A stretch of DNA of 64,000 bases from Planctomycetales bacterium (lineage in GTDB: Bacteria; Planctomycetota; Planctomycetia; Planctomycetales; Planctomycetaceae), in the NCBI GenBank assembly GCA_026400835.1, contig JAPLOA010000054.1, forward strand, positions 62,001 to 126,000. The letters are read 5' to 3'. Position numbers and translations under genes: made by a program. The notes under the pieces are model-generated. The model was not told the origin of the DNA. It saw only the letters and a list, made by a program, of their open reading frames with translations, and made no database searches. Positions 47,395-58,100 of the stretch are shown piece by piece; the stretch's first letter is position 1, and each line of letters opens with the position of its first letter.

Positions 47395-49473
47395 TCATGG
47401 CTTTGCATCATAAATTGGTTGGGGTACCGCAATTGAACCGCTCACTGTCGCCGAATTCGGGGCATATCCCGCTTGGGTGGTCTCGCCAAAGTTGACCGTG
47501 ATCGCGACCTCGCCATCTGCATGCTGGAACGTAGTCCGTTGCACGAGCCTGTCTTCACTCAGGCAGGCGAAGCGCTTCAATGGCGCGGTTGCCAGCTCAC
47601 GGTGGAGCGGTCCCCAAAAGGCCAAATGTCTTAGAACGCGCTCGCGCCGTCTCGGCCACGTTTCCCGGTTGAGGTGGTACATAGGCGGCACCATGTAGAG
47701 GATTTCGAGCAACTCCCGAGTTTTCTCGACATCCGTGAGCTTCAAAGAGTCAAAGCTCCAGTGATGTGTGGCAATGAGTTCGTCGCCCACTGCAGCCTGA
47801 TAGAGCGGAATGCGAACCGTGGGATCGAAATACGGCGTTTTTAGCGAGGGCGGAATGGTGACTGGCGTGAAGGATTGATCTGGTCTGTCCGGTGGGTAGA
47901 AGCGGCCAAGAAAATGAGGGCTTTTCGTGTCTTTGAAGGAAGGTGACAGATGACCGATATACGGCGTGTGAACTCCGTGACCAAAGTGAATCACGTCGGC
48001 GAACAGGACCGATCCACCCTCGCTGCCGACAACCATCTTGTGTTCGGTCTTCAGCCACGCCAGACGCTGCCTTCGCAGTCGTGTGTCCTCGCTTTTTGCA
48101 GCTGAATGTTCGGGGCTGAAATCGTCGAAGCACTCAGCGGTGGCGTCGCAATCGATGAACCAGGCTGAGTAAGGTACTTGCTGGACAATGCCGCCAACAC
48201 GATTCTGCACATAGGGCCAGGCGGCTTTTGGTGAAAAGTGAAATCCCCGGCCCTTGAACCCCCCGTATCCCGATCCATCGGCATTGATGACGCGGCCTTG
48301 TTGATAAGCCGTGGCGTCGAACTGGGCTGTCTCCCAGGTGTTATCGGGACCGGCAGTTGGCGAGTGGACGGAATGGTAGGAGTCGTAAGGCCCAATCAGG
48401 AAACCAAGCTTCTCGGCGTGGGTCACAACATCTGGCCGGAATGACCGACCATACAAATCACTTAACAGCAGGAGCGCGCGGTCAATTCCCGCGTCGTGAA
48501 GCGAATCCAGCAGAGGCATGGAAAGTCCATCACCCCAGGACTCGGGCGGATTGACATAACTTCCGAACGCAGTCGCCAGCGCCTGCTGATTGCGCCGAAT
48601 TACGTCCGCTGCCGGGACATCTGGCGGAAGATTCAGGAGATCATTTCCCGACAGCACCACATCGATGGCCCCAGCAAGGCTGCCAGTCAGGTAGTCCATC
48701 GGCCACTCAGCAGCGGCCAGTTCCTGCAGATCACGGCGCTGGTCCTCTGGAAGGAGTGCTGCCAATTTGCCACCGAAGCTCTCGGGGGCGGCATCCCGGA
48801 GCGATTTGGCGAACAGCACCCATTTGTTCCTTGGAATATCGTGCTTGCTGAACAGGGCCGGTCCCCAAAGATAAAAATGGGGCGCACCCGGCAGGCGTTT
48901 TGCTTTCTCCAGGTCTTCCATTTTCTTTTTGAGCGAACGTGGAACTGGAATGGCACCAGTATCGGTGGCGCTGAGGCGCCATTCGCGAAAGGCCAGGGCG
49001 GTTTCCAGGGGATCATTGCCGCGACGCATCGCAACGATGTTGCACGGCGTCGCCAGGTGCCGGCCCTTGGGAAAGGAGTATCGGATGCCGATTCGGTCCT
49101 GCACAATCAATTCCGCGTAGTGCGGCCAGGGGACGATGACAACGATCGTTTCGTTGTCGAATCTTAGTCCCAGAACCGGCAGTTCCAGAAGAGACCACGG
49201 AGAGCCTTCTCGGAGCCAGCGCATCAGGTCCGGCCGGGAAGCATCCACAACAACTCCAGCGGAAATCGGCAGGACATATTCCCCGGCTCCCGCCGGCAGC
49301 CACCAGGTAAACTCGCCTGACTCGTCAACCTCGGAATTAAACGCAACCGGTTTGTCTGTGATCTCTTCACGGCGAAGCTCTTGCTGTCCGGGTTGGGCGA
49401 AGACAGCAACGGGCATGCTCAACGCTATGATCGTGATGCAGATCGTGGTTCTCAGCTGATCGTTGAAAGTCAT
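47395..49473 (-). CDS. large secreted glycosidase-like protein
   Basis: A 692-residue exported protein (signal TTICITIIALSMPVAVFA). Features are a beta-rich N-terminal part (FTWWLPAGAGEYVLPISAG), HFYLWGPALFSKHDIP and a barrel-like centre with RALLLLSDLYGRSFRP, LIGPYDSYHSVHS, SAWFIDCDATAECFDDFSPE and MVVGSEGGSVLFADVIH. The aspartates in the DCDATAECFDD segment and the glutamate in GSEGG fit a glycosidase active site, somewhat like the GH101/DUF5696 type. I cannot place it in a family with certainty. Start at 49473, seven bases after the sulfatase stop. Confidence 0.72.
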   Translation of the reverse strand: MTFNDQLRTTICITIIALSMPVAVFAQPGQQELRREEITDKPVAFNSEVDESGEFTWWLPAGAGEYVLPISAGVVVDASRPDLMRWLREGSPWSLLELPVLGLRFDNETIVVIVPWPHYAELIVQDRIGIRYSFPKGRHLATPCNIVAMRRGNDPLETALAFREWRLSATDTGAIPVPRSLKKKMEDLEKAKRLPGAPHFYLWGPALFSKHDIPRNKWVLFAKSLRDAAPESFGGKLAALLPEDQRRDLQELAAAEWPMDYLTGSLAGAIDVVLSGNDLLNLPPDVPAADVIRRNQQALATAFGSYVNPPESWGDGLSMPLLDSLHDAGIDRALLLLSDLYGRSFRPDVVTHAEKLGFLIGPYDSYHSVHSPTAGPDNTWETAQFDATAYQQGRVINADGSGYGGFKGRGFHFSPKAAWPYVQNRVGGIVQQVPYSAWFIDCDATAECFDDFSPEHSAAKSEDTRLRRQRLAWLKTEHKMVVGSEGGSVLFADVIHFGHGVHTPYIGHLSPSFKDTKSPHFLGRFYPPDRPDQSFTPVTIPPSLKTPYFDPTVRIPLYQAAVGDELIATHHWSFDSLKLTDVEKTRELLEILYMVPPMYHLNRETWPRRRERVLRHLAFWGPLHRELATAPLKRFACLSEDRLVQRTTFQHADGEVAITVNFGETTQAGYAPNSATVSGSIAVPQPIYDAKP

Positions 49474-49480
49474 GGCACGC

Positions 49481-51070
49481 CTAATCCTTCCTGAACGATG
49501 CTTTACTACGAATTGACTGGTAGTAGGCTCGGATTTCTTCGAGCGTTGCGAAGCCGTCTTTATCTGCGTCCACTGCGTTGAAGATTCCGGGCTGTGGATA
49601 CTCTTCGCGTGACAACTTGCCGTCGGCGTTTCGGTCGGCGTTCCTGAGAGCATCCTGGATTCGACTTCCCGCTTTCCCTTTCGCAGGGTATGCCTGTGTT
49701 CGTCCGTCCTGACGTGTCCATTGAGCGGGCTTTGTGATCTTCTCCCATTCGGCGAACGCGGTTTGAAGCTCTTTTAGCTTTTCAGGCTGTGTGGCGGCGA
49801 GGTCTTTGCTCTCGCTGATGTCCTCCTTCAGATTGAATATCATGGGAGGCTCGATTCGTGTATTGACCAGTTTCCAGTCACCGACTCGGGCCGCGTGCTG
49901 TTGACCAGCGCGCCAGAAGAGTTGGTCGTGGGGGCGACCGGTTTGCTGGCCGGTGAGATACGGAATGAGGTTCACGCCATCCAGCTGCCCCCAAGAGGGT
50001 TCTCCAGCCTGTCGTTCCTGATCTTCCGAGACAGGCTGAATGCCTGGCCCACTTTCAATCCCTGCGGCCGCAAGCGCCGTGGCATGGCAATCAAATCCCA
50101 TAACCATTTCGCGATAGGTTTGGCCAGCGGGAATGTGTCCGTTCCATTGCATCGCAAACGGCACGCGAATACCACCTTCAAACATCTGTCCCTTGAATCC
50201 CCGCAACGGTGTGTTCAGCGACGAGTTATCGCTTGTGGGGCCTCCGTTGTCGCTGTAGAAGATAAAAAGAGTGTTGTCTTCTTCGCCCATCTCGCGAACC
50301 TTTGCCATCACTCGACCGATGGCGGTATCGAGCCCCGTCAACATCCCAGCGAAGATCTTTCGTTTACCAGTGAGCTCCGGAAAACGATCCTGATAGGCAT
50401 TTTCATCCATCGGCGAATGGACAGCGTTGAATGCGAAGTAGAGAAAGAAAGGTTTGTCTTTGCTGCGTTCGACAAACCCGATCGCTTCGTCAGCGAATTC
50501 ATCGGTGAGATACTTCGTGGTCTTGACCGGCTGGCCATTGCGAACGATTGGGTCGTTGTCCTGCCGACCCGCGAGGTACGTGTGCGCGCCGCTCAAAAAG
50601 CCATAGTGGTAGTCGAACCCTCGTTCCTGTGGTCGCAGTCCCTCCTTAAAACCGATATGCCACTTGCCAATCATGCCAGTCGCATAGCCAGCTTCCTTCA
50701 ATTTTTCGGCCAGTGTCGGAACTTCACGCGGCTGACCAAAATTGGGATCGGCGAATCGCTCGGGCCCGGAGTTATGTTCAAACCCAAAGCGATGTTGGTA
50801 CATGCCGCTCATCAGACCGGCTCGCGATGGCGAGCAGACGCAATGGGTCGCGTAGCCATCTGTAAAACGCACACCGTTCTTTGCAATGGTATCGATATTC
50901 GGCGTTGGAATATCCTTGCAGCCGTTCACACCGATATCAGCGTAACCGAGGTCGTCAGCCAGAAAGATGACGATGTTGGGTCGCTTTGGCGCATCGGCAA
51001 TCGCACAATGGCTTTCGCTCCCGAATAGCGCGGCAAAAGATATCAGCAGGATCGTCCTGTTTGTCCGCAT
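49481..51070 (-). CDS. secreted sulfatase with C-terminal EF-hands
   Basis: Type I sulfatases cut sulfate esters using a formylglycine made from cysteine. The 529-residue product has a signal peptide, the metal-binding PNIVIFLADDLGYADIG, the modification motif C-S-P-S-R with Cys79 (ATHCVCSPSRAGLMSG) and IGKWHIG. Two EF-hand loops close the protein, DRNADGKLSREE and DADKDGFATLEE. Planctomycetes have many such enzymes for sulfated algal sugars. It lies between the frameshifted small gene and the glycosidase-like gene, suggesting they act on one sulfated polymer. The enzyme that makes formylglycine is not in the window. Confidence 0.94.
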   Translation of the reverse strand: MRTNRTILLISFAALFGSESHCAIADAPKRPNIVIFLADDLGYADIGVNGCKDIPTPNIDTIAKNGVRFTDGYATHCVCSPSRAGLMSGMYQHRFGFEHNSGPERFADPNFGQPREVPTLAEKLKEAGYATGMIGKWHIGFKEGLRPQERGFDYHYGFLSGAHTYLAGRQDNDPIVRNGQPVKTTKYLTDEFADEAIGFVERSKDKPFFLYFAFNAVHSPMDENAYQDRFPELTGKRKIFAGMLTGLDTAIGRVMAKVREMGEEDNTLFIFYSDNGGPTSDNSSLNTPLRGFKGQMFEGGIRVPFAMQWNGHIPAGQTYREMVMGFDCHATALAAAGIESGPGIQPVSEDQERQAGEPSWGQLDGVNLIPYLTGQQTGRPHDQLFWRAGQQHAARVGDWKLVNTRIEPPMIFNLKEDISESKDLAATQPEKLKELQTAFAEWEKITKPAQWTRQDGRTQAYPAKGKAGSRIQDALRNADRNADGKLSREEYPQPGIFNAVDADKDGFATLEEIRAYYQSIRSKASFRKD

Positions 51071-51091
51071 TTCCTTTGTCTCCCCGGCTTT

Positions 51092-51341
51092 TCAATGCTC
51101 TTTGTTGCGACTCTGTTCCATAAAGAACTTCATGATCTGCTCGGTCGCCGGATCGCCATCGATTCCGATGTTGTAAGCGAGCGTTTGATGGGTGCGGTCC
51201 TTCGCTTCATAGACCTCAGCCTTTTAGCGGTGCTCCTTCAACTTCGCTAACACGCCACAATCCATCCGCGTCCGCAGTGGATTGACCGTAAACCTTCGCG
51301 GAAAGCGTGATCATTCCGACGAGGATCATTCCAATCCTCAT
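51092..51341 (-). pseudogene. frameshifted small exported gene, remnant of a hydrolase
   Basis: The frame from the ATG at 51341 gives MRIGMILVGMITLSAKVYGQ (a signal peptide), then STADADGLWRVSEVEGAPLK before a stop. In the +1 frame the sequence continues AEVYEAKDRTHQTLAYNIGI, then DGDPATEQIMKFFME to a stop at 51092. A single frame change would restore about 83 residues. The second part resembles the C-terminal end of secreted alpha/beta hydrolases, so this is probably a deletion remnant of such a gene. It sits inside the operon between the sulfatase and the redoxin fusion. Confidence 0.55.
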
Positions 51342-51412
51342 GCCTTCGTACCGTTTTTGTCGCAATGCAGACAAGTGAAACATCATTCCTGAATTCCCAC
51401 GACACGGGTGAG

Positions 51413-53731
51413 TTAACGGTTTAGCATCTTCTGCAGGGCTTCGAATTCTTTCGGGGCGAGTTTATCATCGCTATTGCTGTCGAGTCGATCGAACACTGAT
51501 CCGGCCGCGTTGGGGTTATTCGGCATTTGCTCGCGTACTTCTTCGCGAGTGATCGAGCCGTCTTCGTTGACATCGAGTTGCTTGAAGAGAGCCAGGCCGG
51601 CGCCAGGGCCGCCCGCAGCTGCAGCGCCAGCCGTTCGCCCCCTGCCTCGTGGGAACAGTGAAGATCCTTCGCCGGGCTTCTCGCCAGGAACGATGTACTC
51701 AACATAGCCGAGATGCATTTCGTCCTGAGTCTGCGGTCCCCACCGGACGGTTTTCGTTGGATCCGGGTTGGCCGGGTTGTTGGCGCTGTTGTCGTACCAG
51801 GCAGTGAAACGCAGCGTATCCCCTGCTTTCAGGCTCACCGGCTCGGCATACTTGTAGAGCAACTGCCAGTTGAAATCATATCGGGGCACATCGAGCATGG
51901 TCTCGGTGCCTGACGCTGAAACCAAATCGTATCGAGCGGCTTTGGCTCGCAGGTGCATGTGGGGAAGAAAGCCAAGGACCTGCACATCCATCGGAAGCCG
52001 AATACTGGCCACCTCCTGATGATTGGCGGCCCCTGGCGGAATGCTGATCCGTGCGTTCACGATTCCCGCGACACGGACTTCATGTTTTGGTGGCTCCTTT
52101 GCAAAGATCAATCCGATCCGTGTGCTGTCTTCGGTCGCCGTTCCATTCGGTGTGTAGTGCATCTGGAAACGTAGCTTTGCTCCCTTGGGGATTTTCTTGG
52201 CATATCCATCGGGATAGACGAGCGTACTGTTCCCCGGAACATAGATCCCCCAATAGCCGGATCTTTCATCTGCTCCATCGTCACGTGGATCATCTTCTTC
52301 GTCTGCTGCCTGAACAAACACAAGGACATGATGCACAACGCTCAGGTTACCAGGTCGAACTTCGATGGCCTGAACCCATTTGTCTTCCGACAGATTCGTC
52401 TCGACGACCACGTTCTGATAAGGCATGGTACCGGTCGCTTTGATCTGGACCGGACTGGCGAACTGAAATTCAGCATCGGGTTGACCAATGAGCCAACCGC
52501 CGGGAAACGTTTTGGGTTCCGGTGAGTCTTTGGGATCACCCGCCACTTTGCCGTTCGCAATCCAGCCAAGGAGTTCTTCTTTCTCCGTGCCAGACAGAGA
52601 GCGATCGTTGATCCACGGAGAGGAATGCTCTTTTGTGTCGGTTGCTGCAAACCATGGCGGCATGATTCCTCGATCGATGACCTCGCGAATCATCGGAGCA
52701 TGGGCCACTGCATCTTCATAGGTGTCGAGTGCAAACGGTCCAACGCCTCCTTCGCGGTGGCATTCGACGCAGTGACGCTGAAGTAACCTGGAGATCTGCT
52801 GGTGATAGGTGACTTGGCTCTCACTCTGTTTCAGCGGATCGATATCGAGCATGCAGCCGGGTGCTCCTGTCGCGGTCACCAGAATTCTTCTGCCGTCAAG
52901 CAGCGCATCGAGAGCTTCGGCGAGATAGCGATGTCGCGGAGCGTCGATCGAGTATCCAAAGCCGTACTGATCATCAATCGCCCCGTGGTAGGCTACTGTT
53001 CGAGAAGGATCAAGCACGATGACATCGGTGGTGGTTTTGGCGTTGATAGCTCTTGTCATAGATTCTTCTTTGTCAAATACGTAGATCGCCGTGTTGCCGA
53101 ACAGCTTCTGAGCTTCCTGCATATCCGCCAGCTTGTCGGTTGCCACCGGGTTGACGAGGATGAACTGCACGTCTCGACTCGCGTTATGCTTCGCCAATTC
53201 GATCAGGCTCGGAAGATACTTCCTGCTGATTGGGCAACTCGTACTCGTCATCGCGAACACGATCGCTTTCCTGGTCGAAAATTCAGATAAGCGATAATGT
53301 TTCTCGGTCACATCTGTGAACTCAAAGTCAGCCACATAGTCGCCTATCCCATGTTCTCCGGGAACCAGCAACTTCGGCCCCTGACGAACCGGCGCAGCGA
53401 AGAGTTTGTCGGGCTCACTGGGCGTAGGCATCTCGCTGGTCGCTGTGCCGCCTGCCTTGCTCGATCCCGGAGCCTTCAATGCACCCTTGAGAAGTGCTTT
53501 CGCAGCCTCCGGCTTCGTGATCTCGCCGTTGCCATCGAGGTCCAGTTGCTTGAAGAATTCTGCGGCGGGAAGCTCATCGGGTGTGACCTTGCCGTCCTTA
53601 TTCTGGTCGAGTTGATCGAACCGCTTTTCAACCGCCTGCTGCGCCCATACGAGTCGCGAAGCGCCCACGATGACTCCGAGCGCCAGTAAAACGGAAACGC
53701 TCAGGAACAATCGACGTATCCAAATTCTCAT
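51413..53731 (-). CDS. EF-hand/redoxin/haem/copper-monooxygenase-like fusion
   Basis: A 772-residue exported protein with several modules in order: signal or anchor (LFLSVSVLLALGVIVGASRL), two EF-hands (42-53 DQNKDGKVTPDE, 64-75 DLDGNGEITKPE), an AhpC/thioredoxin-like domain (about 125-290) with one cysteine in TSTSCPISRKYLP, a c-type haem motif CVECH at 321-325, a domain like copper type II ascorbate-dependent monooxygenases (about 430-690) with VVHHVLVFV and LPHMHLRAKAARYD, then two more EF-hands (720-731 DVNEDGSITREE, 751-762 DSNSDDKLAPKE). It starts 17 bases after the DUF1501 gene. It probably performs a redox step in the periplasm; substrate unknown. Confidence 0.9.
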   Translation of the reverse strand: MRIWIRRLFLSVSVLLALGVIVGASRLVWAQQAVEKRFDQLDQNKDGKVTPDELPAAEFFKQLDLDGNGEITKPEAAKALLKGALKAPGSSKAGGTATSEMPTPSEPDKLFAAPVRQGPKLLVPGEHGIGDYVADFEFTDVTEKHYRLSEFSTRKAIVFAMTSTSCPISRKYLPSLIELAKHNASRDVQFILVNPVATDKLADMQEAQKLFGNTAIYVFDKEESMTRAINAKTTTDVIVLDPSRTVAYHGAIDDQYGFGYSIDAPRHRYLAEALDALLDGRRILVTATGAPGCMLDIDPLKQSESQVTYHQQISRLLQRHCVECHREGGVGPFALDTYEDAVAHAPMIREVIDRGIMPPWFAATDTKEHSSPWINDRSLSGTEKEELLGWIANGKVAGDPKDSPEPKTFPGGWLIGQPDAEFQFASPVQIKATGTMPYQNVVVETNLSEDKWVQAIEVRPGNLSVVHHVLVFVQAADEEDDPRDDGADERSGYWGIYVPGNSTLVYPDGYAKKIPKGAKLRFQMHYTPNGTATEDSTRIGLIFAKEPPKHEVRVAGIVNARISIPPGAANHQEVASIRLPMDVQVLGFLPHMHLRAKAARYDLVSASGTETMLDVPRYDFNWQLLYKYAEPVSLKAGDTLRFTAWYDNSANNPANPDPTKTVRWGPQTQDEMHLGYVEYIVPGEKPGEGSSLFPRGRGRTAGAAAAGGPGAGLALFKQLDVNEDGSITREEVREQMPNNPNAAGSVFDRLDSNSDDKLAPKEFEALQKMLNR

Positions 53732-53748
53732 TTTATCTTCCCGATCGC

Positions 53749-55137
53749 TTAAGAAAATATTTCCTCATGAACCATTCCTTTGACATCGGTCAGGCGCATG
53801 TCGCGCCCTGCGAAACGGTATGTGAGGCGTTCGTGGTCAAGACCCAGAAGGTGCAGAATCGTGGCATGCCAGTCATGAACATGCATTTTGTTTTCAACCG
53901 CTTCGTAGCCAAAGTCATCCGTCGCACCGTATCGCAGCCCGCCTTTCGCACCGCCGCCAGCCATCCAGGTTGTGAAACCAGTGTGGTTGTGGTCGCGACC
54001 GTCGGCGATCTGGGCGTACGGCGTCCGACCGAACTCACCGCCCCAGAGGACCAGTGTGTCTTTCAGGAGGCCGCGTTCGGCGAGGTCGCGGAGTAGTCCC
54101 GCGATCGGTTTGTCGGTCTCGCCAGCGTGCTTGCCGTGATCTTCCTTCAGGTTCCGATGCTGGTCCCAGCCACCGTGGCAGACTTCGACAAATCGCACGC
54201 CCGCTTCGAGCAATCGCCGGGCCATCAGGCATTGCCGACCGAAGTCGTCGGTTTCCGTGGGTCCGATGCCGTACAAAGCCTGGGTCTCGGATGATTCCTG
54301 TGACAGGTCGATCACAGGCGGCAATTCGCCCTGCATGCGGTAGGCCAGCTCGTGGGCTTCAGTGAGTCCTTCCAGGAAGGGGTTGTTCTGGTCGCGCTGC
54401 TGAGCAGATGCATTCAATGACTGAATGAAGGCGAGCTGTTCTTCCTGCGTTGGCTGTGACCGCGGACTCTTCAGATTGGCAACCTGAGCGCGGGCAATGG
54501 CCTGTCGATTCGTTCCGATCTTCGTGCCCTGATAAGAGGCCGGCAGAAAGGCGCTGCCATAGTTCGTGGAGCCGCCGACACCTGCTGGAGGGCTGATTGT
54601 TACGAAACCGGGGAGATTTTCGTTCTCCGTTCCCAGTCCATAGAGCACCCATGCTCCCATCGAGGGTCGCGGAGATGTCGAAATGCCGGTGTGCAACTGG
54701 ATAAAGGCAGGAGGATGAGCGGGAATGTCGGTCTGCATGCTGTTGATGACACACAGCTTGTCGGCGTGCTGGCGGATTTCGGAGAACAAGTCCGAGATCC
54801 ATAAGCCTGACTCGCCGTGCTGCCGAAACTCCCACGGCGACTGCATGAGTTTTCCATTGGGGACCTTGCCCTTGCCGATTGACTGACCGTCACGTTTCGC
54901 TAGTTCGGGTTTGTAGTCGAACGAATCGACGTGCGACGGTGCCCCTTCCATTGTGAGCATCAGCACACGTTTCGCTCGCGGTTCGAAATGTGGAGCTTTG
55001 ACCGCGAGGGGAGATTCTGCAGCGAACGAGACTTGCCGCATCATCGCAGTGTAAGCGACGGCACCGAAGCCATAGCTCACGCTACGGAGGAACGAGCGGC
55101 GGTTGGTCATGGAGTATTCGAGTGGTGACATGATCAT
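53749..55137 (-). CDS. DUF1501 secreted protein
   Basis: DUF1501 proteins have a sulfatase/alkaline-phosphatase-like fold and in planctomycetes are paired with DUF1549/DUF1553 proteins; their reaction is unknown. The 462-residue product has a twin-arginine-like leader (NRRSFLRSVSYGFGAVAYTA), RVLMLTMEGAPSHVDSFDYK, TGISTSPRPSMGAWVLYG, RFVEVCHGGWDQHRNLKEDH and LVLWGGEFGRTPYAQIADGR with the HNH tract DHNHTGFTTWMAGGG. ATG at 55137 is preceded by TAGGAAC, five bases after the stop of the 1351-residue gene, giving the usual DUF1553-DUF1501 order. Confidence 0.93.
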   Translation of the reverse strand: MIMSPLEYSMTNRRSFLRSVSYGFGAVAYTAMMRQVSFAAESPLAVKAPHFEPRAKRVLMLTMEGAPSHVDSFDYKPELAKRDGQSIGKGKVPNGKLMQSPWEFRQHGESGLWISDLFSEIRQHADKLCVINSMQTDIPAHPPAFIQLHTGISTSPRPSMGAWVLYGLGTENENLPGFVTISPPAGVGGSTNYGSAFLPASYQGTKIGTNRQAIARAQVANLKSPRSQPTQEEQLAFIQSLNASAQQRDQNNPFLEGLTEAHELAYRMQGELPPVIDLSQESSETQALYGIGPTETDDFGRQCLMARRLLEAGVRFVEVCHGGWDQHRNLKEDHGKHAGETDKPIAGLLRDLAERGLLKDTLVLWGGEFGRTPYAQIADGRDHNHTGFTTWMAGGGAKGGLRYGATDDFGYEAVENKMHVHDWHATILHLLGLDHERLTYRFAGRDMRLTDVKGMVHEEIFS

Positions 55138-55142
55138 CGTTC

Positions 55143-58100
55143 CTATTTCCTGACGAGGAATTCGCCGCTGGCCCACAGGCTTTGACAGAACGCGGTCCAC
55201 GCCGCGACTTCGGGGCCGCCCGTAACACGACCATCGTTTTTGGCCTTTTGCCGGTAACTTTCGAGGAAGGCGAGGGCTGCGATCCGCTCGGTTTCCGTAA
55301 CGGAACGACCAAACCACCGCTGGTAGGCGAGGTCGATGCGTGAGCCCGGCTCATCGGCATCTTTCATCAATCGCTGGGCTGCACTTTTGGCCAGCCCCAG
55401 CACATACTGGCTGTTGAGCAGATACAGTGATTGCGACGGGACCGTCGTCTCGGACCGTTGGCCGGTGACCACGCTGCCGTCGACGCCATCGAACTCTGCG
55501 AGAGACGCAAACACACGGCCGCGAATTGCGGGCAAATACACCGAACGGCAGTTGAAGCGTTGTTCAGCGAGTTGGCCACCGCGTTCCAATCCACCCGTGT
55601 AGCCTTCCCCGCCGATTGCGACCGCTGAACCGCCGGGCGGCTTCAGATCGAGTCGCCCCCCTGTCGCGAGCATCGCGTCGCGGATCGCTTCGGCGTCGAG
55701 ACGTCGCGGTGACATCCGCCATAGCCAAACGTTCTCCGGGTCCTTTTCGAAGTTCGCCTCCACGAATGTCGCATCCAGGCGATAGACTCGACTGAGCACC
55801 ATTCGGCGAATCAGTTTCTTCAACGACCAGTCGTCTTCGATGAATGTCACGGCCAGATGATCGAGTAACTCCGGATGGCTGGGAGCCTGTCCGGAGGCAC
55901 CGAAATTATCCGGGGTCGCGACGAGTCCGCGACCAAACAGATGAAGCCAGACGCGGTTGACAAACACTCGGGCGGTCAATGCGTTGTCCGGAGAAGAGAT
56001 CCAGTTGGCCAACTCGAGTCGACCACTTCCTGATGACACGGTCGGCGCGGTCGCACCACACAGTACCTGAACGAAGCCACGGGGCACCATTGCTCCGGGT
56101 TTCTCGACATCACCGCGAATGAAGAGTTCTGAGTCCTTCGCTGCCGTTCGGTCACGAACTCCCATCGCCAGCACTTTGGGCGTTCCGTCGGCTTCATACG
56201 CTTTGAGCTTTGCTTCAAAGGTGTTCAGCAGGATGCCATTCTGCACAAACTCCAGAGACGCGAATTGCTTCTTCTTCGCCAGTTCGGCTCGCTTGTCGCG
56301 GAGATCCGTAATCTGCTTTTCCAGCCGCGTCCGCTCGGCAGCGCTCAGGGGCGGCACGCCGGCCGACATTCCCGTGGAGTTCCCCAGCGTCAGCAGTTCC
56401 GACGGGTTGTTATTCTGAATGACCGGGATGGTGCCGTAGAGCGTTTCTGTGCTCCGAAAGATGCCCGCGAGGGCGTAATAATCGGTCTGCGGGATCGGGT
56501 CGAACTTGTGGTCATGGCAGCGTGCGCAGGCCACGGTCAAACCGAGAAACGCCTGACTGACCGCATCGATTTGCTCGTCGGCAAGGTCCATTTCGAACTG
56601 CTTTTTGTTCCGTTCAATGTGTGACTTCGGACCGAGTGCCAGGAATCCCGTGGCGATCATCCGTCTTGCCTGTTGAGTGTCGTTGTCCGGTGGCAACAAA
56701 TCACCGGCGGTCTGCTCTCGAATGAACTGGTCGAACGGCACATCGGCGTTGAACGAATCAATCACGTAGTCGCGGTAACGCCACGCCTGCGGGTAGCTGA
56801 AACTGGTTTCCTTACCGCTCGACTCCGCGTACCGAGCAACGTCCAGCCAATGCCGCCCCCAGCGTTCGCCAAAATGAGACGAGTCCAACAACCGATCGAC
56901 AGTGGACTCCAGGGTCTGCTGTGGAGAATTCTGCCAGTCGTTGACGAAAGCCCGCACTTCTGCCGGCGTGGGCGGCAACCCGATGAGATCAAAGTACAAC
57001 CGACGTACCATAGTGAGTGGTTCAGCATCGGCAACGACACTCAGACCGTTCTTTTCCTGAGCCGCCAGAACAAACCGGTCGACCTCAGTCAGTGGCCACG
57101 ATTCGTTCTGGATCGGCGGAAGCGGTGGCTTCACAGGTCGCTGAAACGCCCAGAACCTGCGTCCCTCCTCGATATCGATCGCGGAGGACGATTCGGCGGC
57201 GACTCCCTCGCGCGGATCAACGGCGCCCGTCCTGATCCACGTCACAAAGTCGGCAATCTGTTCCTCGGTGAGTTTTTGTTTTGGTGGCATTTCTAATCCG
57301 TCTTCGTGACGGATCGCCGCGATCAGCAGACTTGCCTTGAGGTCGCCGGGGACAACGGCTGGACCTGAGTCGCCGCCCTTGCGAATGCCGTCACGCGTAT
57401 CGAGTGCCAGGCCACCTTTGATCTCTTTCGCGTCTGCAGAATGACATGCATAGCACTGGGCGACGAGTACGGGGCGAATCTTCTTCTCGAAATGGGCCAC
57501 CTGGGCCGTTGTGGAAACTGCATCAGGCTTCAACTGCGTGGACTCATCTGAGGGCTTCGACTTCTTTTCCGGCTCTTCGGACTCGGGGCGGCGTGGCGCG
57601 TCTGGCTTTGGCTGTGCGGCCGATTGCTGCCGTTGAATCGTTGCAACCTTGCGGTATTCTTCCAGTGTCAACGTGCCATTCCCATCTGCGTCCAGTCGTT
57701 CAAAGAACTGGTTGAGAGCCGGGGCGTTGTCCCGGAAGATCGCGACCGACTCTTTGAGCTTCTCGACCTCTGTCTCGGTAAGCAGACCATCTTTGTCCGC
57801 ATCGAGAAACCTGAACGCAGTTTCGGGGTCGGCGCGGCGAGCGGTTCCTGTCGTCGGTCTGGTTGCGTCGACTGGTTTGTCAACTGGCATTACGGTTTTC
57901 GCAGGCGGTTCCGGTGTCGGCTTGTCAGCAGCCGTCTCTGAAGGCAACGTCCCAGCATCCGGCTTCCTCTGCAGATGTTTCTGGAAGAAGGCCAGTTCCA
58001 GCTTTGTCGCTTCCTCGAAGCCTTCGCGATAGATGCCATAGTGCGTGATCCCTTTGATCACGTGGTATTCCACAGGAACACCATTTTCTTTCAGGATCGC

